Below are positions 20,557 through 29,548 of a stretch of 64,000 nucleotides of DNA, piece after piece. The position numbers and the translations under genes are program-made. This stretch comes from Pantoea allii (GTDB lineage Bacteria; Pseudomonadota; Gammaproteobacteria; Enterobacterales; Enterobacteriaceae), in assembly GCF_002307475.1 (NCBI RefSeq), contig NZ_NTMH01000040.1, positions 248,001 through 312,000 of the forward strand, in the 5' to 3' direction. The notes below the pieces were generated by a model. That model ran no database searches and was not told where the DNA came from. It saw only the letters and a program-made list of their open reading frames with translations. Each line of letters opens with the position of its first letter. Positions within the stretch are counted from its first letter, which is position 1.

Positions 20557-22476
20557 ATGTCATTAATTAGTATCCACGGCGCTTATCTGTCCTTTAGCGA
20601 TGCGCCGCTGTTAGACAATACCGAACTGCACATCGAAGAAAATGAGCGCGTGTGTCTGGTGGGCCGTAACGGTGCCGGAAAATCCACATTGATGAAAATC
20701 ATTAATGGCGAGCAGCCGCTGGATGACGGTCGCATTATTTATGAAACCGATCTGGTCGTGGCACGGCTTCAGCAGGACCCACCGCGTAATATCAGCGGTT
20801 CGGTGTATGATTTTGTGGCCGAAGGCGTAGAAGAGCAGGCGGAGCATCTTAAAGCCTACCATGCGATTTCGCATCAGGTGATGGACGATCCGAGTGATAA
20901 AAATCTCAACGAGATGGCGCGCCTGCAGGGGATTCTGGATCATCACAATTTGTGGCAGTTGGAAAGCCGTATCATGGACGTGCTGCAGCAGATTGGTCTG
21001 TCGCCGGACACCGAACTGTCCTCTTTATCCGGCGGCTGGTTGCGTAAAGCCGCGCTGGGACGTGCGCTGGTCAGTAATCCCCGCGTGCTGATGCTGGATG
21101 AGCCAACTAACCACCTTGATATTGAAACGATCGACTGGCTGGAAACGTTCCTGAAAACCTTCAGCGGCAGCATCGTCTTTATCTCTCACGACCGATCTTT
21201 TATCCGCAATATGGCCACCCGTATTGTGGATCTGGACCGTGGCAAGCTGGTGTCATGGCCGGGTAACTACGACACCTATCTGGAAGGCAAAGAAGAAGCC
21301 TTGCGCGTTGAAGAGATGCAAAACGCCGAGTTTGACCGCAAGCTGGCGCAGGAAGAAGTGTGGATTCGTCAAGGCATCAAGGCGCGTCGTACGCGTAATG
21401 AAGGCCGCGTGCGGGCGTTAAAAGCGTTGCGCCGCGAGCGCTCAGAGCGCCGTGAAGTCATGGGCAAAGCCAATATGCAGGTCGGTGAAGCATCACGTTC
21501 TGGTAAAATTGTCTTTGAACTGGAAAATGTGGATTACGCCGTGGACGGCAAGCAACTGGTAAAAGATTTCTCTGCCCAGGTGCAGCGCGGCGACAAGATT
21601 GCCCTGATTGGGCCGAACGGTTGTGGAAAAACCACCTTACTGCGTCTGATGCTGCAACAGCTGAAGGCCGATCACGGTCGTGTGCATTCGGGTACCAAGC
21701 TTGAGGTCGCCTATTTCGATCAGCACCGTGCCGAACTCGATCCCGATCGGACAGTGATGGACAACCTGGCGGAAGGCAAGCAAGAAGTGTTGGTCAATGG
21801 TAAACCGCGCCACGTGCTGGGCTACCTGCAGGACTTCCTGTTCCATCCAAAACGCGCGATGACCCCCGTCAGGGCGCTGTCGGGTGGGGAACGTAACCGC
21901 CTGCTGCTGGCGCGTCTGTTCCTGCGCCCCAGTAACCTGATGATTCTTGATGAACCGACCAACGACCTTGATGTGGAAACGCTGGAACTGCTGGAAGAGC
22001 TCATCGATGGCTACCAGGGCACCGTGCTGCTGGTCAGCCACGATCGTCAGTTCGTTGACAATACCGTCACCGAGTGCTGGATCTTTGAAGGTAACGGTGA
22101 GATAGGGACCTTTGTCGGCGGCTACCATGACGCGCAGCAGCAGCGTGCGGCTTATAAACAGCAAAAGGGGCAGGGCGCAGTAAAAGGGGCAAATAGTGCC
22201 CTTAAGCCAGCCGATGCTAAAAATGACGCTGCCAAACGTAACGCGAACAAACTAAGCTATAACCTCACGCGTGAACTGGAACAGTTGCCACAAAAACTGG
22301 AACAGTTAGAGGCGCGTATTGGCGAGCTGCAGGCCAGGATGAGTCATCCGGATTTTTTCAGTCAGCCACACGATAAAACGCAGCCGGTGTTAGATGAACT
22401 GGCTGACGTCGAACAGCAGTTGGAAACCGCTTTTGCGCGTTGGGAAGAGCTGGAATCTATGAGAAACGGCGCATAG
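20557..22476 (+). CDS. uup: ABC-F family ATPase Uup
   Basis: Uup is a soluble twin-ABC protein of the ABC-F class that acts on ribosomes and has DNA-binding activity affecting transposon precise excision. It has 639 residues. ABC1 carries GRNGAGKST, LSGGWLRKAALGRALV and MLDEPTNHLD; the inter-domain P-site linker is at about 240-300; ABC2 carries GPNGCGKTT, LSGGERNRLLLARLF and ILDEPTNDLD. The C-terminal coiled coil is at about 560-635 (LEQLPQKLEQLEARIGELQ). It is cotranscribed with rlmL upstream and pqiABC downstream. Confidence 0.97.
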   Translation: MSLISIHGAYLSFSDAPLLDNTELHIEENERVCLVGRNGAGKSTLMKIINGEQPLDDGRIIYETDLVVARLQQDPPRNISGSVYDFVAEGVEEQAEHLKAYHAISHQVMDDPSDKNLNEMARLQGILDHHNLWQLESRIMDVLQQIGLSPDTELSSLSGGWLRKAALGRALVSNPRVLMLDEPTNHLDIETIDWLETFLKTFSGSIVFISHDRSFIRNMATRIVDLDRGKLVSWPGNYDTYLEGKEEALRVEEMQNAEFDRKLAQEEVWIRQGIKARRTRNEGRVRALKALRRERSERREVMGKANMQVGEASRSGKIVFELENVDYAVDGKQLVKDFSAQVQRGDKIALIGPNGCGKTTLLRLMLQQLKADHGRVHSGTKLEVAYFDQHRAELDPDRTVMDNLAEGKQEVLVNGKPRHVLGYLQDFLFHPKRAMTPVRALSGGERNRLLLARLFLRPSNLMILDEPTNDLDVETLELLEELIDGYQGTVLLVSHDRQFVDNTVTECWIFEGNGEIGTFVGGYHDAQQQRAAYKQQKGQGAVKGANSALKPADAKNDAAKRNANKLSYNLTRELEQLPQKLEQLEARIGELQARMSHPDFFSQPHDKTQPVLDELADVEQQLETAFARWEELESMRNGA

Positions 22477-22491
22477 CTTAAGGGTCCGGGA

Positions 22492-23760
22492 ATGTGTTCT
22501 GCAGAGAAAACGAACGCGTGGATGCTTTGTCCACAGTGCGACTTAATGGTAAAACTGCCGGACATTCCCGTTGGCAGACGTGCGTCATGTCCGCGCTGCC
22601 ATACTTCCCTGACCGTGAACTGGTCGGAGCCGCGTAAACGTCCGACCGGTTATGCACTGGCTGCACTGTTTATGTTGGTGCTCGCGAATCTGTTTCCGTT
22701 TATCACCATGAAAGTCGCCGGGCTGTCCAGCCAGATTAGCCTGATGCAAATCCCCAGGGTGATGGTGGCCGATGATTACGCCAGCCTGGCCACGTTGTTC
22801 CTGCTGTTTGTCCAGGCCATTCCCGCCTTTTGCATGATCACGATTGTCCTGTTGGTCAATCAGGTCAGAATGCCTGTCAGCCTGAAACTGGGGCTGGCGC
22901 GAAGTCTTTTCCATATGCGCAACTGGGGCATGGCAGAAATCTTTATGGCTGGCGTGCTGGTCAGTTTCGTGAAGTTAATGGCTTATGGTGAAATCGGTCT
23001 CGAAACCAGCTTCTGGCCGTGGTGCCTGTTTTGTCTCTTACAGCTACGGGCGTTTCAGTGCCTGGATCGCCGTTGGCTGTGGCAGCACATTGAACCCATG
23101 CCGCCTTTGCCTCATGCCCCACAAGCCGGTGTCAGTGGATTAAAACAGGGCCTGCGCTCCTGCCCGTGCTGTACTGCGGTCTTGCCGGTGACGCAGCGGG
23201 AATGTCCGCGCTGTGGCGTGGTTGCCGATGCGCGCCGCAAGCACAGCCTGCAGTGGACGCTGGCCCTGCTGATCACCTCCGTTATGCTTTATATCCCCGC
23301 CAATTTGCTGCCGATTATGATTACCGAAACGCTGGGGTCGGCGATGCCTTCCAATATTATGGCCGGGGTGATTTTACTCTGGGGCGATGGTTCTTATCCG
23401 GTGGCGTTAGTTATTTTTATCGCCAGTATTATGGTCCCGTCCCTGAAAATGCTGGCGATTGGCTGGCTGTGTTGGGATGCCAGCGGGCGCGGGCAGCGTG
23501 ACAGCCATAAAATGCACCTGATCTATGAGGTGGTTGAATTTGTTGGACGTTGGTCAATGATTGACGTCTTTGTGATTGCAGTGCTCTCCGCGCTGGTGCG
23601 TATGGGGCAGTTAATGAAAGTTTACCCGGCATGGGGAGCCGTATTGTTTGCGCTGGTGGTGATTCTGACCATGATTGCAGCAATGACGTTTGACCCGCGC
23701 TTAACCTGGGATCGTGCTGGTGAAAAAAACATGAAGGAGCCGCATCTTGACGGAAAATAA
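22492..23760 (+). CDS. pqiA: Intermembrane transport protein PqiA
   Basis: This integral inner-membrane partner of the MCE protein PqiB is part of a lipid-transport bridge to the outer membrane. It is paraquat-inducible in E. coli. It has 422 residues with two cysteine-paired zinc-ribbon-like sites (CPQCDLMV...CPRCHTS near residue 15; CPCCTAVL...CPRCG near 225). Each precedes four predicted membrane helices. Shared blocks: YALAALFMLVLANLFPF, WGMAEIFMAGVLVSFVKLMAYGEIG, NLLPIMITETLGS and YEVVEFVGRWSMIDVFVIAVLSALV (seen across the last helices). It lies 15 bases after uup and overlaps pqiB by 14. Confidence 0.96.
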   Translation: MCSAEKTNAWMLCPQCDLMVKLPDIPVGRRASCPRCHTSLTVNWSEPRKRPTGYALAALFMLVLANLFPFITMKVAGLSSQISLMQIPRVMVADDYASLATLFLLFVQAIPAFCMITIVLLVNQVRMPVSLKLGLARSLFHMRNWGMAEIFMAGVLVSFVKLMAYGEIGLETSFWPWCLFCLLQLRAFQCLDRRWLWQHIEPMPPLPHAPQAGVSGLKQGLRSCPCCTAVLPVTQRECPRCGVVADARRKHSLQWTLALLITSVMLYIPANLLPIMITETLGSAMPSNIMAGVILLWGDGSYPVALVIFIASIMVPSLKMLAIGWLCWDASGRGQRDSHKMHLIYEVVEFVGRWSMIDVFVIAVLSALVRMGQLMKVYPAWGAVLFALVVILTMIAAMTFDPRLTWDRAGEKNMKEPHLDGK

Positions 23761-25390
23761 TCACGGTCATGCCAAAGTGGATCAGATCAAGCGTTGGTCT
23801 CCGGTATGGATCGTCCCTATTGTTACGCTGTTAATTGGCGGCTGGATTCTTTTTTATCACTTTAGCCATCAGGGACCGGAAGTCACGTTGATTACCGAGA
23901 GCGCCGAGGGCATTGAAGCGGGTAAAACCACCATAAAAAGCCGCAGTGTTAACGTGGGTGTGGTTGAAAGTGCGGTACTGACAGACGATCTTCACCATGT
24001 TGAGATTAAAGCCCGACTGAATGCCGGTATGGAAAAGCTGCTACACAGCGACAGCGCATTTTGGGTGGTTAAACCCCAGGTGGGTCGTGAAGGCATTACC
24101 GGTTTAGGTACGCTGCTGTCCGGGGCATATATTGAGCTCCAGCCGGGTACCAAAAAAGAACCCCTGGATCAGTATACTTTGCTGGATGCGCCACCTTTAG
24201 CGCCGCCTGATGCGAAGGGCATCCGCATTATCCTCGACAGTAAAAAAGCGGGGCAGCTTAACGCGGGTGATCCGGTGCTGTTCCGGGGCTATCGTGTTGG
24301 CACCGTTGAAACCAGCAGTTTTGATACCGATAAACGCATGATGACCTATCAGCTGTTTATCGCCGCCCCTTACGACCGCCTGGTGACCACCAATGTGCGC
24401 TTCTGGAAAGACAGCGGGATTGCCGTTGATATGTCGGCGTCAGGCATGCGGGTTGAAATGGGATCGCTGACCACGCTGTTCAGCGGCGGGGTCAGCTTTG
24501 ATGTGCCAGATGGCTGGGATTTAGGCAAAGCGGCGCAAAATCATGCGGATTATCATCTGTTTGACGATCAACGCAGTATTCAGGACTCTCTGTATACCAC
24601 GCATATCGACTACTTATTGTTCTTCTCGGATTCGATTCGCGGACTGCAGGTCGGTGCGCCGGTGGAATTCCGCGGCATTCGTCTGGGTACGGTTTCAGAA
24701 GTGCCGTTTATGAATGCAGGCACTGCGCAGGCGCTGAATAACGACTACCGCGTGCCGGTGTTGATTCGCATTGAACCTGACCGTTTCATTAGCCGTCTGG
24801 GTGAAAACTTCGACATTGAACAGCATCTCCAGGATGGTAAGAAACACGGCCTGCGCGCCACGTTGAAGACCGGCAACCTGTTATCTGGCGCGCTGTTTGT
24901 CGATATCGACTTCTATGACAATGCACCGGTGTATAAAGGCCCGGATAAAGTGGCGGGTTATGAAGTGATCCCGACGGTGAGCGGCGGCTTGAGCCAGATT
25001 CAGCAGAAACTGATGGCTGCGCTGGATAAAATTAACGGTTTACCGCTAAACAATATGGTGTCGGAAGCAACCGGAACGCTGAAGGAGAGCCAGAAAACCC
25101 TGCGCGATCTGCAACGTACCATTGATAATATCAACGTCGTTACCAGTAGTCCGGCGATGAAAACACTGCCCGAAGAGACCCAGCAGACGCTACGTGAGCT
25201 TAACCGCAGTATGAAAGGATTGCAGCCAGGTTCACCTGCCTACAGCAAGCTGGTGGGCGATATGCAACGGCTTGATCAGGTGCTGCGTGAACTGCAGCCA
25301 GTGCTGAAGACGCTAAATGCCAAAAGTAATGCGTTAGTGTTTGAAGCAAAACCGGGACAGGATCCCCAGCCGAAGAGGGCGAAACAATGA
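23747..25390 (+). CDS. pqiB: MCE-domain lipid transport protein PqiB
   Basis: PqiB is a single-pass inner-membrane protein whose stacked MCE domains form a periplasm-spanning tube. It uses a TTG start at 23747 inside the end of pqiA, with AAGGAG eight bases upstream. This gives 547 residues against 546 in E. coli. One N-terminal membrane helix (WSPVWIVPIVTLLIGGWILF region, about 17-38) is followed by three MCE repeats (HQGPEVTLITESAEGIEAG; IRIILDSKKAGQLNAGDPV; IRGLQVGAPVEFRGIRLG). The C-terminal helical coiled coil is at about 425-530. Confidence 0.96.
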   Translation: MTENNHGHAKVDQIKRWSPVWIVPIVTLLIGGWILFYHFSHQGPEVTLITESAEGIEAGKTTIKSRSVNVGVVESAVLTDDLHHVEIKARLNAGMEKLLHSDSAFWVVKPQVGREGITGLGTLLSGAYIELQPGTKKEPLDQYTLLDAPPLAPPDAKGIRIILDSKKAGQLNAGDPVLFRGYRVGTVETSSFDTDKRMMTYQLFIAAPYDRLVTTNVRFWKDSGIAVDMSASGMRVEMGSLTTLFSGGVSFDVPDGWDLGKAAQNHADYHLFDDQRSIQDSLYTTHIDYLLFFSDSIRGLQVGAPVEFRGIRLGTVSEVPFMNAGTAQALNNDYRVPVLIRIEPDRFISRLGENFDIEQHLQDGKKHGLRATLKTGNLLSGALFVDIDFYDNAPVYKGPDKVAGYEVIPTVSGGLSQIQQKLMAALDKINGLPLNNMVSEATGTLKESQKTLRDLQRTIDNINVVTSSPAMKTLPEETQQTLRELNRSMKGLQPGSPAYSKLVGDMQRLDQVLRELQPVLKTLNAKSNALVFEAKPGQDPQPKRAKQ

Positions 25391-25971
25391 AAAAAGGACT
25401 CGTTTTTTTGGCCGCTCTCGCACTGAGTGCCTGTAGCAGCACGGTGAATACCACTTACTATCAGCTGCCCTCAGGGGCAGCCTCGATGCAGGTGATCAGC
25501 AGTGAGGCAAACGCACAGCCGACATTGTGGGTGCAGCAGGTGGTCGTACCGGATTATCTGGCGGGTAACGGCCTGGTTTATCAAACCAGTGACGTAAAAT
25601 ACGTTATAGCCGCCAATAATTTGTGGGCCAGTCCGCTTGATCAGCAACTCCAGCAAACGTTAATTACCAATCTCACCAAAGCCTTGCCGGGTCGTCTGGT
25701 CACTCAGACGTTAATCGGGCAAGAACACGATACGCTGAACGTGACGGTAAACGACTTCCAGGGCAGGTATGACGGCAAGGTGGTGATTAGCGGGCAGTGG
25801 ACGCTGGAACATCAGGGACGCTTCACAAAGCAAGCGTTCAGTCTGGTACTGCCACAGCGAGAAGATGGCTATGATGCGTTAGTCAAAACCCTTGCCCAGG
25901 GCTGGCAGCAGATAGCTCAACAGATTGCGCGTAACGCTGCCACAGCCCATTCAGCGGGGACGGGCTTTTAG
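25387..25971 (+). CDS. pqiC: Outer-membrane lipoprotein PqiC
   Basis: This lipoprotein partner of PqiB is anchored in the outer membrane, with a type II signal peptide and lipobox LSAC at residues 13-16. The residues after the cysteine are SST, so no Asp(+2) retention signal. It has 194 residues of the ABC-type transport auxiliary family (formerly YmbA). The ATG overlaps the pqiB stop (ATGA), implying coupled translation. Recognisable: TTYYQLPSG, VVVPDYLAGNGLVYQ, NNLWASPLDQQLQQTL. Confidence 0.94.
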   Translation: MKKGLVFLAALALSACSSTVNTTYYQLPSGAASMQVISSEANAQPTLWVQQVVVPDYLAGNGLVYQTSDVKYVIAANNLWASPLDQQLQQTLITNLTKALPGRLVTQTLIGQEHDTLNVTVNDFQGRYDGKVVISGQWTLEHQGRFTKQAFSLVLPQREDGYDALVKTLAQGWQQIAQQIARNAATAHSAGTGF

Positions 25972-26002
25972 TTAACTTATTGTTTCGAATCGTATAAGTT
26001 TT

Positions 26003-26030
26003 TTGACGTTATCAAAGGTTTCTATATAAA
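26003..26030 (+). promoter_or_regulatory. Candidate rmf promoter
   Basis: TTGACG and TATAAA are separated by 16 bases, about 200 bases upstream of rmf and just past the pqiC stop. In E. coli rmf is induced in stationary phase in a ppGpp-dependent way. Position and spacing support the call; activity is not shown. Confidence 0.45.
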
Positions 26031-26229
26031 TCATACGGATAAAGCAATAGGCTTACATCACGAAACAGAAAATTTATGTCCGGTTCAGGTCACATTTGTG
26101 ACATTGGCGTGAAGATTGCGCATTGATCTTTTCATACAGAGCGAGTAAAACAAAAGGGTGGCTGAACATTTATTAGCCATCTTTTTCTTTCCACCAGATT
26201 CCACATACCTTACATGAGGGACACGGAGT

Positions 26230-26397
26230 ATGAAGAGACAGAAACGAGACCGCCTTGAGCGCGCCCACTCACGTGGTTATCAAGCTGGCATTACAGGACG
26301 CTCTAAAGAGATGTGTCCGTATCAAATGATAGACGCTAAGTCTCACTGGTTGGGAGGTTGGCGACAAGCCATGGAGGACAGGTCGGCTGCTGCGTAG
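26230..26397 (+). CDS. rmf: Ribosome modulation factor
   Basis: RMF is a 55-residue basic protein that binds the 30S subunit and dimerises 70S ribosomes into inactive 100S particles in stationary phase. The reading is MKRQKRDRLERAHSRGYQAG, then ITGRSKEMCPY and HWLGGWRQAM, nearly identical to E. coli and equal in length. GGAG lies a few bases before the ATG, a short spacing. It sits between pqiC and fabA, as in E. coli, and is followed by its own terminator. Confidence 0.97.
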   Translation: MKRQKRDRLERAHSRGYQAGITGRSKEMCPYQMIDAKSHWLGGWRQAMEDRSAAA

Positions 26398-26421
26398 CCG
26401 GATGTCACTGAAAAGGGATAT

Positions 26422-26446
26422 AACCTCCGCATCAAGCGGAGGTTTT
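26422..26446 (+). terminator. Terminator of rmf
   Basis: Stem AACCTCCGC / GCGGAGGTT with an ATCAA loop and a short T-run, 25 bases after the rmf stop. It may also serve fabA, which ends at 26466 on the other strand. Confidence 0.85.
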
Positions 26447-26465
26447 CATTTCTGCGGGGAACGTA

Positions 26466-26984
26466 TCAGAATGCTGCGGTATCTTTGAACAGACCCACTT
26501 TCAAATCGCTGGCGGTATAAATGAGATTACCATCAACCAGCACTTCACCATCGGCAACGCCCATCACCAGCTTACGGTTAATGACACGTTTGAAGTGAAT
26601 GCGATACGTCACTTTTTTTGCTTCTGGCAGAACCTGGCCGGTGAATTTTACTTCGCCTACACCCAGCGCACGACCTTTGCCTTCGCCACCCAGCCAGCCG
26701 AGATAAAAGCCCACCAACTGCCACATTGCATCAAGACCCAGGCAACCAGGCATAACCGGATCGCCAATAAAGTGGCAACCAAAGAACCACAGGTCCGGAT
26801 TGATATCCAGCTCAGCTTCCACGAAGCCTTTATCGTATTTACCACCGTCTTCCGTCATTTTGACCACGCGGTCCATCATCAGCATATTGCCGGATGGAAG
26901 CGGCGGACCATTTTCGCCGAACAGTTCACCGCGACCAGACAGGATCAGGTCTTCTTTGGTATAGGATTCGCGTTTATCTACCAT
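26466..26984 (-). CDS. fabA: 3-hydroxydecanoyl-ACP dehydratase/isomerase
   Basis: FabA introduces the cis double bond of unsaturated fatty acids: it dehydrates 3-hydroxydecanoyl-ACP and isomerises trans-2- to cis-3-decenoyl-ACP. It has 172 residues of single hot-dog fold. The catalytic histidine is in [20 protein letters not shown] at about residue 71, with the partner aspartate in GLDAMWQ. The upstream FabR-type palindrome fits control of unsaturated lipid synthesis. Confidence 0.98.
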   Translation of the reverse strand: MVDKRESYTKEDLILSGRGELFGENGPPLPSGNMLMMDRVVKMTEDGGKYDKGFVEAELDINPDLWFFGCHFIGDPVMPGCLGLDAMWQLVGFYLGWLGGEGKGRALGVGEVKFTGQVLPEAKKVTYRIHFKRVINRKLVMGVADGEVLVDGNLIYTASDLKVGLFKDTAAF

Positions 26985-27022
26985 GTTCTCAATAAGCCTT
27001 CTTTTAGTGAATCTCGAATATT

Positions 27023-27040
27023 AGCGAACAGTTGTATGCT
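27023..27040. promoter_or_regulatory. FabR operator upstream of fabA
   Basis: AGCGAACAGTTGTATGCT fits the FabR palindrome (AGCGTACA-NN-TGTTCGCT type) with one arm difference. It lies 39 bases upstream of the fabA start, between that start and the end of lonH. FabR represses fabA and fabB in E. coli. Confidence 0.75.
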
Positions 27041-27052
27041 GAGCAAATGGGA

Positions 27053-28804
27053 TTAGCGGTGGTTAAACCAGTTAAGCCATCGCAGCGGCCAGAATCGTGG
27101 TGAAGGCTCTGGTTGGTTCATCTGACTGATGCGTTCCTGAATCGTACGCAGCAGACATTCGCCTTCGCCATCTTCCGTATTCCATATTTTACCTGTCAGC
27201 AGAGGCAGCGCTTCATCAGCACGATCGATTGCCCAGATATGAAAACGTCCCTCTTCGACCGCGCTGACCACCTGCTGGTTCAGACTGAGGTGACGAACGT
27301 TACAGGCAGGAATAATGACGCCCTGCTGTCCGGTCAGTTCACGCTGATGGCAGATATCGAAAAACCCTTCGATCTTTTCATTCAGTCCGCCAACCGGTTG
27401 CACATTACCAAACTGATCGACCGAGCCGGTGACAGCAACCTGCTGATTCAAGGGCTCGCTGGCAAGGGCGCTAATCAAGGCGCACAGTTCTGCCAGCGAC
27501 GCGCTGTCGCCATCCACCTCGGAATAAGATTGTTCAAACACCAGCGACGCTGAAAACGGCAGTTGCTGATCCAGCTCCAGTTCAGCAATCAGGTAGGCCT
27601 GCATAATCATCATGCCTTTAGCATGAATATTGCCACCTAGCTCCGCTTTGCGTTCGACATCGGTAAATTCACCGTCACCGGGATGCACCACGCAGGTAAT
27701 ACGGCAGGGATCGCCCCAGGCTCGCGGATGACCGGGATATTCCACCACTGACAGGCCGTTTATCTGACCAACGACTTCACCTTCTGTTTCGACCAAAATT
27801 TGGCGCTGCAGAATCTCATCACGCAAACGTTCGTTGAGGTAGTTCTCACGCCACAGCCGTGCTTCCAGCGCGTCACGCAGTGCTTCGGCGCTGAGCGTGT
27901 CACCCATCAGGGTGGTTTCACGCAGCTGGCGCAGCAGCCAGCGTGGGCAGAGCGGAAGGGTTTCCTGATCGCCGCTATAACGGACGCCTTCTTTGATCAG
28001 TTCTGGCCAGAAGTCTTCATCGGGGACGGCGATATCCGCCTGGCTGGCAAGATCGACTGTCCAGCGACACCATGCGAGCATGTCGTCTTCATCCAGGATC
28101 TGAATATTTTCTTCGAATTCAGTGTAAATCGCCATTTCGTGAGCTTCAGCATCCAGCTCCTGAAAATCAGCCAGTGTGTCACGTTCACCGCAGAGCACCA
28201 GATTCAGCTGAAGCGGAAGCGGGGGAACGGAAACCGGCAGGGGACGACGTTCGTCCTGCGACAACCACTCAATGTAGCCTTGTTCAATAGACTTTTTCAG
28301 CCGCAGCCACAGCAGCGGCTGAGTGAGCAATGCGCGCAGTGAAAGTACCAGTGTTCCGCCGTTAGCACGATGAATAAGGCCCGGCTCAAGCTGAATACGA
28401 TCTTTGTGCATCCGAACACAGCCAAACAGCGCTTCCTGCTCGATCCAGTCAGCATAGTGAATGCCACCCTGGCTGGTAAACGGGCGCTGGCTGTCGGTTG
28501 GCGGCTGCAAGGTAACGTTGTCGGCCATGATGTGGTAGTCACCACCGGACAGTGCTGACGAATGGCCCATAACGCGTTGTGCTGCATCAGCTATCAACGC
28601 AAGATAGTCACGGTTTTCCTGGCTGCGAACCAGCAGCAGTGGGAAACCCTGACTTTGATGATGTAAATGGGCCAGCGCGTTCAGCAGTCGGGGCTGTACC
28701 GTTGCTAAGGCATCGGTCTCTTCGTCAGCAATTCGGGAGAAAACGGATTGATATTGCGTACTATCCGGCTGTAAGGTTTGCCACGTAAGTTGAGTGCTGG
28801 TCAA
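27053..28804 (-). CDS. lonH: Lon-like protease LonH (YcbZ)
   Basis: This is a Lon-related ATP-independent-type protease whose cellular substrates are poorly defined. The C-terminal S16 domain has the catalytic serine in DGDSASLAELCAL and the lysine in GGLNEKIEGFF; GNIHAKGMMIMQAYL is also typical. The N-terminal half lacks a normal Walker site. The TTG at 28804 gives 583 residues and aligns with the E. coli N-terminus (586); another TTG at 28879 would add 25 residues without homology. Neither has a convincing ribosome site, so the start is uncertain. It is divergent from matP, as in E. coli. Confidence 0.93.
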   Translation of the reverse strand: MTSTQLTWQTLQPDSTQYQSVFSRIADEETDALATVQPRLLNALAHLHHQSQGFPLLLVRSQENRDYLALIADAAQRVMGHSSALSGGDYHIMADNVTLQPPTDSQRPFTSQGGIHYADWIEQEALFGCVRMHKDRIQLEPGLIHRANGGTLVLSLRALLTQPLLWLRLKKSIEQGYIEWLSQDERRPLPVSVPPLPLQLNLVLCGERDTLADFQELDAEAHEMAIYTEFEENIQILDEDDMLAWCRWTVDLASQADIAVPDEDFWPELIKEGVRYSGDQETLPLCPRWLLRQLRETTLMGDTLSAEALRDALEARLWRENYLNERLRDEILQRQILVETEGEVVGQINGLSVVEYPGHPRAWGDPCRITCVVHPGDGEFTDVERKAELGGNIHAKGMMIMQAYLIAELELDQQLPFSASLVFEQSYSEVDGDSASLAELCALISALASEPLNQQVAVTGSVDQFGNVQPVGGLNEKIEGFFDICHQRELTGQQGVIIPACNVRHLSLNQQVVSAVEEGRFHIWAIDRADEALPLLTGKIWNTEDGEGECLLRTIQERISQMNQPEPSPRFWPLRWLNWFNHR

Positions 28805-28974
28805 AATAATCGCATTTGTCTGTTTTGAGAAAAGCGAGATTATACAGGATTCACCTTGCTTAAGCACTGCAGAGTTCAATCAGATGTTGTGACGCTGGCA
28901 GCATGTTTTTCGTTGCTGCATCCGGTAAAAAAGCTGTTATTCTTAGTTCGTTACGTGATCACGATGAGATTCCG

Positions 28975-29442
28975 ATGAAATACCAGCAGCTCGAAAATCT
29001 TGAAAGTGGATGGAAGTGGAAATACCTGGTGAAAAAACATCGGGAAGGTGAGCTGATCACGCGTCACCTGGAACTCAGTGCTGCGCAGGCCGCGGTCGAT
29101 AAGCTGTTGGTGATGGAAAATAATCCGGTAGAAATTAACGACTGGATCAACCAGCATATTCATCCCGATCTGGACAACCGACTTAAGCAAACTATCCGTG
29201 CCCGGCGAAAGCGCCATTTCAATGCTGAGCATCAGCACACACGTAAAAAATCAATCGATCTGGAATACCTGGTCTGGCAACGGCTGGCGGGATTAGCGCA
29301 GCGCCGCAACAGTACGCTGTCCGAAACCATCGTACAGCTCATCGAAGATGCCGAACGCAAAGAGAAGTACGCCAGCCAAATGTCGACGCTGAAGCAGGAT
29401 CTGCAGGCGATATTAGGCAACTCGGGTTCTGAAAAAGAGTAG
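28975..29442 (+). CDS. matP: Ter macrodomain organiser MatP
   Basis: MatP binds matS sites, condenses the terminus macrodomain and links it to the divisome. The start at 28975 ([18 protein letters not shown]) gives 155 residues (E. coli 150). The DNA-binding four-helix region includes [20 protein letters not shown], followed by a ribbon-helix-helix ([19 protein letters not shown]) and a C-terminal coiled coil ([20 protein letters not shown]). An in-frame extension to 28903 is unconserved. Its presence suggests this block lies in or near the replication terminus half. Confidence 0.97.
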   Translation: MKYQQLENLESGWKWKYLVKKHREGELITRHLELSAAQAAVDKLLVMENNPVEINDWINQHIHPDLDNRLKQTIRARRKRHFNAEHQHTRKKSIDLEYLVWQRLAGLAQRRNSTLSETIVQLIEDAERKEKYASQMSTLKQDLQAILGNSGSEKE

Positions 29443-29506
29443 TGGGCGTACCATCTGGACAGCCGCTTCAGAGCAAAAACCCCATGAGCCATCTCATATT
29501 CAGGAC

Positions 29507-29536
29507 AAAAAAAACCCCGCATTAGCGGGGTTTTTT
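29507..29536. terminator. Bidirectional terminator between matP and ompA
   Basis: The stem ACCCCGC / GCGGGGT with a short loop has A-runs and T-runs on both sides, so it works for both converging genes. Confidence 0.92.
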
Positions 29537-29548
29537 ATCACGTATAAC

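Noticed and set aside
27800-28342. A 180-codon plus-strand frame opposite lonH
   Set aside because: It is a shadow of the lonH coding sequence, which has the protease catalytic residues.
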